NCBI GenBank assembly: GCA_002320005.1
Contig: DCJK01000017.1
Coordinates: 1 to 59,282 of the forward strand
DNA from: Firmicutes bacterium UBA1702
GTDB taxonomy: Bacteria > Bacillota > Clostridia > Peptostreptococcales > Anaerovoracaceae
Direction: 5' to 3'
DNA length: 59,282 nucleotides
Under the pieces are notes generated by a model that worked only from the letters and a program-made list of their open reading frames with translations, did not search any database and was not told the origin of the DNA. The first letter of the stretch is position 1. Every line of letters begins with the position of its first letter. Shown here piece by piece: positions 54,634 to 59,282 of this stretch. The translations under genes were made by a program, and so were the position numbers.

Positions 54634-55097
54634 AATTTTATTCCTTCCACATCAAAAAGCGCCCTTTTGGCTGCCAGGCCTGCACCAAATCCGCCTATGG
54701 ATCCATCTGTTTTTATCACCCTATGGCATGGAACCACCACAAGAAAAGGGTTTGCACCAACAGCATTTCCTGCAGCCCTGCATCCTCCGGGACTACCTGC
54801 CAGCTTTGCTATGCCTGCATAAGTCTCGGTCTTCCCATACGGTATATTTACAAGGGCTTTCCATACTTTCTGCTGAAATTCCGTTCCTCTGCTGAAGTCT
54901 AAAGGCAGGTCAAAGGTTTTTCTGTCACCTCTGAAATATTCTTCAAGCTGTGACATCGCTTCAAGGACAAGAGAATCCGGCTCTGCAGCTTTGTCAAAAA
55001 TTTCTCCTGGTTTCATGGCGTGAATTTCGGTAATTTCCTGTCCGTTTCCGGTTATTCGCAGCACTCCTGCAGGAGTTTTCATATAATATCTTCCCAT
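54621..55097 (-). CDS. ogt: Methylated-DNA-protein-cysteine methyltransferase
   Basis: The 158 residues have the active-site VVPCHRVI (about 124-131) with the acceptor cysteine, the helix-turn-helix around YAGIAKLAGSPGGCRAAGNA and GFGAGLAAKRALFDVE at the end. It repairs O6-methylguanine by irreversible transfer to Cys. It overlaps the alkD-like gene by 13 bases. Confidence 0.94.
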   Translation of the reverse strand: MGRYYMKTPAGVLRITGNGQEITEIHAMKPGEIFDKAAEPDSLVLEAMSQLEEYFRGDRKTFDLPLDFSRGTEFQQKVWKALVNIPYGKTETYAGIAKLAGSPGGCRAAGNAVGANPFLVVVPCHRVIKTDGSIGGFGAGLAAKRALFDVEGIKLCGK

Positions 55098-55102
55098 ATC
55101 TG

Positions 55103-55882
55103 TTATTTCAGAACCTCATCTATGGCTTTTATAAACGCATATCTTATTCCCGACTCTTCCAGGGATGCTACGCCTTTTATTGTTGTACCTGCCGGGGAGC
55201 ACACATTGTCCTTAAGTTCTCCGGGATGGAGACCGGTTTCCATCTTGAGGCGAGCGCTTCCTACCATGGTAAAGCATGCAAGTTCGTAAGCATCTTTTCG
55301 CTGCAGACCGTTTTTTACACCTGCATCCCCCAGCGCCTCGATTATCATGTCCATAAATGCAGGTCCGCATCCTGAAATTGCCATTGCTGCATCCATGAGC
55401 CTTGACGAAAGTTCTTTCACCATTCCTACTGCCGTAAGAAGCTCAAACAAGAAGTTTCTTTCTTCTTCCATAAGGTCATTCTCCTCTTCTGCAAGGAAAA
55501 CTCCTTCTCCCACCGCCGCCGGCGTATTAGGCATTATAAACTGAATCCTCGCATCTGCAGGAAGAGCGCTGCGATAACGCTGATAATTCCATCCTGCTGC
55601 AACAGACACTACAGCCTTTCCGCAAATCTCATCCCCCAGTTCTTTGAGAACATCTTCTATCTGATAAGGTTTACATGCCATAAATATCATATCGCTCTTT
55701 TGCGATACTTCCTTTAGTGAACTGCAGGATTCCATTCCCAGCCTCCTGCAATTATTCTCCAGCTTTTTCTGGTTGGGTGCATAGGCATAAATTCTGCCTT
55801 CGCCCATCTTTCCCGCTGCCTTAAAGCCCGAAACCAGTGCCTGAGCCATATTTCCCATTCCTATAAATCCTATGTCAGTCAT
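55103..55882 (-). CDS. proC: Pyrroline-5-carboxylate reductase
   Basis: The 259 residues begin with the NADPH-binding GFIGMGNMAQAL (about 5-16). They continue with MPNTPAAVGEG (about 115-125) and the C-terminal dimer domain with SGCGPAFMDMIIEALGDAG (about 167-185). It makes proline from pyrroline-5-carboxylate. Other proline genes are not in the window. Confidence 0.95.
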   Translation of the reverse strand: MTDIGFIGMGNMAQALVSGFKAAGKMGEGRIYAYAPNQKKLENNCRRLGMESCSSLKEVSQKSDMIFMACKPYQIEDVLKELGDEICGKAVVSVAAGWNYQRYRSALPADARIQFIMPNTPAAVGEGVFLAEEENDLMEEERNFLFELLTAVGMVKELSSRLMDAAMAISGCGPAFMDMIIEALGDAGVKNGLQRKDAYELACFTMVGSARLKMETGLHPGELKDNVCSPAGTTIKGVASLEESGIRYAFIKAIDEVLK

Positions 55883-55892
55883 TGCTGCCCTC

Positions 55893-56645
55893 CTATTTTA
55901 AATCCAGTTCAACAGGGCAGTGGTCTGACCCTGTAATTTCCGTAAGTATTTTTGCATCTTCAAGACGGTCTTCAAGTTTTTCAGATGCCATGAAGTAATC
56001 TATTCTCCAGCCTGCATTTCTCTCCCTTGCTCTGAATCTATATGACCACCACGAGTAAATGTCCTCAACATCGGGATAGAAATACCTGAAGGTATCTATG
56101 TATCCTTTCTTAATTGCTTCCTCTATCTTTCCCCTCTCCTCATCGGTGAATCCAGCGTTGCGTCTGTTGGTTTTGGGATTTCTGATATCTATTTCAAGCC
56201 TTGCAACGTTAAGATCCCCCGCATATATTACCGGCTTTTTCTCTTCCAGTTTTAATATATATGATATGAAGGCATCTTCCCATTCCATCCTGTAATCCAG
56301 CCGCTTCAGTTCATCCTGGGAATTGGGGGTATACACGGTTACAAAGAAAAAATTCTCAAATTCCAGTGTTATTACACGTCCTTCATGGTCATGGCAATCA
56401 ATTCCTATGCCTCTGCTGAAAGACAAGGGCTCTTTTTTGGTGAAGACTGCCGTTCCTGAATATCCTTTCTTTTCAGCATAATTCCAATACTGATAGTATC
56501 CCGGAAGTTCCAGTTCTATCTGGCCTTCCTGCAATTTTGTTTCCTGAAGGCAGAATATATCCGCATCCGCATCATTGAAAAAGTCCATAAATCCTTTTCC
56601 CATTGCGGCCCTGAGTCCGTTTACATTCCATGAAATCAGTTTCAT
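55893..56645 (-). CDS. exoA: Exodeoxyribonuclease III (AP endonuclease)
   Basis: The 250 residues carry the ExoIII family set: SWNVNGLRA (about 5-13), the metal-binding QETKLQ (about 35-40), YAGDLNVA (about 149-156) and the terminal GSDHCPV (about 240-246). It cleaves abasic sites in base-excision repair and fits with the neighbouring alkylation-repair genes. It overlaps the HxlR gene by four bases (ATGA). Confidence 0.96.
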   Translation of the reverse strand: MKLISWNVNGLRAAMGKGFMDFFNDADADIFCLQETKLQEGQIELELPGYYQYWNYAEKKGYSGTAVFTKKEPLSFSRGIGIDCHDHEGRVITLEFENFFFVTVYTPNSQDELKRLDYRMEWEDAFISYILKLEEKKPVIYAGDLNVARLEIDIRNPKTNRRNAGFTDEERGKIEEAIKKGYIDTFRYFYPDVEDIYSWWSYRFRARERNAGWRIDYFMASEKLEDRLEDAKILTEITGSDHCPVELDLK

Positions 56646-56995
56646 ACAATCACCTCTCTCTCCTTTGCCATCATTGTCTCTCCCCAGTCGCTGAGTTTCT
56701 CAAGAGCCGGCATCAGCATGTCACACAGGGATGTGGGCGAATATTCCACACGAACAGGTACCTCCAGATATTCTCTGCGCTCAACCAGCCCTTTTTCTTC
56801 AAGCTCTTTAAGAGCATTGGCTAGTACAGTGTTGGATATTCCATCCAGATTTTTTCTGAGTTCATTGTATCTCATTCTCCCCTTATTATTCAAAGTGCAT
56901 ATTATCTGCATCTTCCACTTGCCGCCTATTATGGACATGGCGTAATTCAGAGGGCAGTTTTCGAGACACGGGCAGTCATATTGGACGTCTGTCAC
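56642..56995 (-). CDS. HxlR-family winged-helix regulator
   Basis: The 117 residues have the HxlR layout: CPLNYAMSIIGGKWKMQI near the N-terminus with an early Cys, then RYNELRKNLDGISNTVLANALKELEEKGLVERR-type helices and wing (about 38-75). Cysteines at residues 9, 14 and 34 could sense oxidants or electrophiles. It is divergent from the LysE-type exporter, which is the most likely target, and heads the minus-strand gene string. Confidence 0.9.
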   Translation of the reverse strand: MTDVQYDCPCLENCPLNYAMSIIGGKWKMQIICTLNNKGRMRYNELRKNLDGISNTVLANALKELEEKGLVERREYLEVPVRVEYSPTSLCDMLMPALEKLSDWGETMMAKEREVIV

Positions 56996-57034
56996 AGTAA
57001 GTTCCTCCTTACTTTATCATTTTTTTATTCCTTA

Positions 57035-57063
57035 TTGTTATCGGCACAATTCGATACTATAAT
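57035..57063 (+). promoter_or_regulatory. Promoter of the LysE-type exporter gene
   Basis: TTGTTA (57035-57040) and TATAAT (57058-57063) are spaced by 17 bases in the divergent gap. AT-rich dyads around 57056-57093 could hold the HxlR operator. CAGGAGG at 57115-57121 is the ribosome binding site. Confidence 0.72.
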
Positions 57064-57128
57064 TATAGCAGGTAATATTTTTAGAGTAAATATTTTTTAA
57101 AAATCAAACTTAGTCAGGAGGACAATAA

Positions 57129-57746
57129 ATGGAAATATACCTTCAAGGACTTACTATGGGACTTGCCTATGTGGCGCCCATCGGTCTCCAAAATTTATTT
57201 GTTATAAATACAGCGTTGACACAACCCAGAAAAAGAGTTTATGCCACTGCACTCATAGTTATCTTCTTCGATGTAACTCTGGGACTCGCATGCTTTTTCG
57301 GTATAGGTGCACTTATGCAGGCTTCGGTCTGGCTCGAAATGGCAGTTCTGCTTGTAGGCAGCCTCATAGTCATATGGATAGGCATAGGTCTCCTCAAATC
57401 AAAGGAAGAGTCTCTGGACACAGGTAAAGATGTAAATATTCCAATAGCCAAAGTGGTGACTACCGCCTGCGTTGTAACATGGTTTAACCCGCAGGCTCTC
57501 ATCGACGGAAGCATGATGCTGGGCGCTTTTAAAGCCACACTTCCTGCAGGTACCGACCTGTTTTTTGTAGGAGGCTTTGCTTCCGCATCCATCATCTGGT
57601 TTCTGTCAATCTCCACTATAATTTCTCTCTTCAGTGCAAGATTTACTCCTAAGACGCTTCACATAATCAATGTGGTATGCGGAGCTGTAATAATATTTTA
57701 TGGATTAAAACTCTTATGGAATTTCATACAGCTGGTTATAGCATAA
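57129..57746 (+). CDS. LysE/ArgO-family amino-acid exporter
   Basis: The 205 residues form six membrane helices. The LysE family motif GLAYVAPIGLQNLFVIN (about 11-27) and the helix-4 region TWFNPQALIDG (about 116-126) are clear. It probably exports basic amino acids; lysine and arginine are the usual substrates. A strong ribosome binding site, own promoter and terminator make it a single-gene unit facing an HxlR regulator. Confidence 0.9.
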   Translation: MEIYLQGLTMGLAYVAPIGLQNLFVINTALTQPRKRVYATALIVIFFDVTLGLACFFGIGALMQASVWLEMAVLLVGSLIVIWIGIGLLKSKEESLDTGKDVNIPIAKVVTTACVVTWFNPQALIDGSMMLGAFKATLPAGTDLFFVGGFASASIIWFLSISTIISLFSARFTPKTLHIINVVCGAVIIFYGLKLLWNFIQLVIA

Positions 57747-57751
57747 ACATC

Positions 57752-57789
57752 AAACGCCGTTTTCTAAGAAGAAAACGGCGTTTTTTCTC
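57752..57789. terminator. Bidirectional terminator after the exporter gene
   Basis: A 13-bp perfect stem (57752-57764 with 57771-57783) with a T run to the right separates the exporter from the convergent membrane protein gene. Confidence 0.88.
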
Positions 57790-57794
57790 GGCAT

Positions 57795-58148
57795 CTATTT
57801 TTTCTTGTTTTTAAGATTTTTCATCTTTCTCTTTCTTTCCTGATTGTATGGATCAGGATTATTACCCATGGTAACACCTGCTTTAAAATATATGAAAATT
57901 CCGGCGAGCATACCGCAGAGGATTCCACCCCTTGTCACACCCAGTCCAAGATACAGATATCCGGCAATGGCAAATATGATAATTGCTGCCCACATTATAA
58001 TTCGTCTTACAATAAAAGGAATTTTCTGGCACACTTTTCTTACGAATTGTCTGAATCCTTTAGACGCATTCTCTATAATAGTAAAAACCATTACACCGAA
58101 AAACATACCTGAAAGGTAAGCGCATATGTAGATAATAATATTAAGCAT
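57795..58148 (-). CDS. Small three-pass membrane protein
   Basis: The 117 residues contain three hydrophobic segments (about 3-26, 49-68 and 72-92) and a basic C-terminal tail (RKRKMKNLKNKKK). No family is recognised. Its ATG overlaps the stop of the upstream pseudo-signal-peptidase gene (TAATG), so the two are translationally coupled and probably work together at the membrane. Confidence 0.78.
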   Translation of the reverse strand: MLNIIIYICAYLSGMFFGVMVFTIIENASKGFRQFVRKVCQKIPFIVRRIIMWAAIIIFAIAGYLYLGLGVTRGGILCGMLAGIFIYFKAGVTMGNNPDPYNQERKRKMKNLKNKKK

Positions 58149-58984
58149 TACTTTTTACCTCTCTTTCCTTTTTTCAATTCTTCCTCCTCCGCTTTCATCT
58201 TTTTGCGGATTTCTTTCATCTCAGCTGCAATCTCAGCCCGTTCCTTCTCGAGTTTTGCTTCCTTCTCAGCACGCCTTTTCTCAACAGGGTTTTCCTCAAC
58301 TTCGGACTCAGGATCTTCCAGACCTTGTTTAACCTTAAGTTTACGAGCTTCCTTACGCGCCTGAGCCGCTCTCTTTTCCTCCAGGGCTGCTTTTCTCTTT
58401 TTGTACATCAAAAGGTCAGCCATTATCAGCAGCAGGAATGAAATAAGCACTGTAGCCGCAGCACCGACAACGCTGTGATATACTTTAAGGAATCCATATA
58501 GAGCTTTGCTGCTGAAAAAAACTCTTCCGCTTACATTCTTTGCATCTATTTTAACTGCCTTATCTGCAGCTTCATTATCACCCTGTACAGTATATGTCTT
58601 CCCGTCATCAGAGATTTCAGTGATTCTCCTTACCGGGTTATATTCACCATCAAAGTACTGAACAATATCGCCTACATTATATTCAGATTGGGTTTTAGTA
58701 AAAACCGCACTTCGTTCATGTATCTCAGGCTCCATTATATCAGTTTCTATTTTGCTGTCTGCAAATCCCAGGACTGTAACAATCTTGGTGTCATCGTAAC
58801 CGCCGCCGCCCATAAGCACATGAACATTAGCCAGAAGGAGCAAAGCAAGTATCACCGCCAGAGTCTTGCATATCCTGTCCACTCTTTTTACTGCAGGAGT
58901 TCTGTCGTCGGCATACTTTTTTCTCTTCGGTTTTGACGGTTTTGTGGTTCTGCTTTTGTTGTTTCTACCTTTGTCGTTACTCAT
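58148..58984 (-). CDS. SipW-like S26 signal peptidase homologue lacking catalytic residues
   Basis: The start is placed at the ATG at 58984, which has AAAGGA eight bases upstream. The 278 residues have a basic start, a membrane helix (about 40-58), a SipW-like domain (about 66-160), a second helix (about 172-194) and a highly charged coiled coil to the end. The domain keeps MEPEIHERSAVF, YNVGDIV and VSGRVFF of SipW-type peptidases. The catalytic Ser before MEP is Ile (about 83) and the catalytic His of the HRIxEI motif is Arg (about 119). It is therefore inferred to be a non-catalytic relative with a structural or binding role. Confidence 0.75.
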   Translation of the reverse strand: MSNDKGRNNKSRTTKPSKPKRKKYADDRTPAVKRVDRICKTLAVILALLLLANVHVLMGGGGYDDTKIVTVLGFADSKIETDIMEPEIHERSAVFTKTQSEYNVGDIVQYFDGEYNPVRRITEISDDGKTYTVQGDNEAADKAVKIDAKNVSGRVFFSSKALYGFLKVYHSVVGAAATVLISFLLLIMADLLMYKKRKAALEEKRAAQARKEARKLKVKQGLEDPESEVEENPVEKRRAEKEAKLEKERAEIAAEMKEIRKKMKAEEEELKKGKRGKK

Positions 58985-59014
58985 AATCGTTCCTTTACAC
59001 TGCTTATCAAATAT

Positions 59015-59046
59015 AGACTCCGGTACCGCCGCGCGGCGGGGAGTCT
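59015..59046 (-). promoter_or_regulatory. GC-rich hairpin in the leader of the pseudo-signal-peptidase gene
   Basis: AGACTCC pairs with GGAGTCT (59015-59021 with 59040-59046) around an inner palindrome CCGCCGCGCGGCGG (59026-59039) and a small GGTA bulge. It stands out in an otherwise AT-rich gap, 31 bases before the start codon. It could be a leader structure; no U tract follows. Confidence 0.45.
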
Positions 59047-59135
59047 GCATGCAAAGCCAATTGAATTTTGCATAGTAATATTGTATTCTATATGTGTTTA
59101 AAATGTGTTTTATTTATATGGTGTTGAGTAATTTT

Positions 59136-59172
59136 GAAAAAAGCTCCATATCCCGTACGGAATATGGAGCTT
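59136..59172 (-). terminator. Terminator of the gene entering from the right edge
   Basis: An 11-bp stem (59141-59151 with 59162-59172) is followed on the minus strand by a U tract. It lies 85 bases after the partial coding end at 59258. Confidence 0.8.
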
Positions 59173-59257
59173 CACTACACATATCAAATTAGAATTAAAA
59201 CTAGCTTTAATATTTATTGATATAAGTTTTGTGTTCAGGAATGCCTAAAGGGACGGC

Positions 59258-59282
59258 TTATTTAGCTGCCTTTTTAGCCTTC
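59258..59282 (-). CDS. C-terminal end of a Lys/Ala-rich protein (partial)
   Basis: Reading in from the right edge on the minus strand, the codons give KAKKAAK followed by TAA, with a terminator downstream. Lys/Ala tails of this kind are common on DNA-binding and ribosomal proteins, but too little is visible to name it. Confidence 0.5.

Overview
The window looks like chromosomal DNA of an anaerobic, low-to-mid GC Gram-positive bacterium of class Clostridia (Bacillota). Evidence: a clostridial-type dcw cluster with a PASTA-tailed SpoVD-like penicillin-binding protein, a MurE with the DNPR motif of meso-diaminopimelate ligases, an ECF transporter, B12-dependent radical SAM proteins, strong AGGAGG ribosome binding sites, and sortase-like cell-surface tails. 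A finer placement (for example Anaerovoracaceae) would be a guess.

Region 1 (208-1314) holds rodA on the plus strand. Region 2 (1400-15219, minus strand) is the most unusual part. It has three transcription units, each with its own promoter, cobalamin riboswitch and intrinsic terminator ahead of the first gene. Unit A encodes a membrane-anchored FecR/DUF4430 protein followed by an ECF importer (EcfT, fused EcfA1-A2, S component, second EcfT). Unit B encodes a secreted alpha/alpha-barrel (prenyltransferase-repeat) protein with a wall-sorting-like tail. Unit C encodes a frameshifted collagen-like lipoprotein, a large beta-propeller/cadherin-like/DUF4430-like surface protein, and a second FecR/DUF4430 protein. 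DUF4430 is related to the C-terminal beta domain of animal intrinsic factor and transcobalamin, and the alpha/alpha barrel resembles their N-terminal domain. I therefore read this region as a split, surface-displayed, intrinsic-factor-like cobalamin capture system feeding an ECF importer, switched off by cobalamin. This is inference, but the riboswitches make it testable.

Region 3 (15231-18088) holds a DUF2974 hydrolase, a PPOX-fold flavin protein, an FMN-binding protein and three tRNA genes (fMet, Leu, Asn) behind a consensus promoter. Region 4 (18091-30886, minus strand) is housekeeping: a TPR protein, two radical SAM proteins (one with a B12-binding domain), argS, a DUF523 gene, mutS2, zapA, pheT, pheS and a SpoU-type RNA methyltransferase. 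Region 5 (30921-46045, minus strand) is the complete dcw cluster, in transcription order mraZ, rsmH, ftsL, spoVD/pbpB, murE, murF, mraY, murD, ftsW, murG, murA, divIB/ftsQ, ftsZ. MraZ-box-like repeats overlap a promoter at its head.

Region 6 (46119-52490) is more accessory: a 38-cysteine protein of unknown function, a small membrane protein, an orphan multi-pass membrane protein, and an ABC ATPase with a large coiled-coil FtsX-type permease. Region 7 (52587-59282) holds an acyl-ACP thioesterase, a radical SAM protein, DNA repair genes (alkD-like, ogt, exoA), proC, an HxlR regulator divergent from a LysE-type exporter, a three-pass membrane protein, a SipW-like signal peptidase homologue that has lost both catalytic residues, and the last codons of a Lys/Ala-rich protein cut by the window edge.
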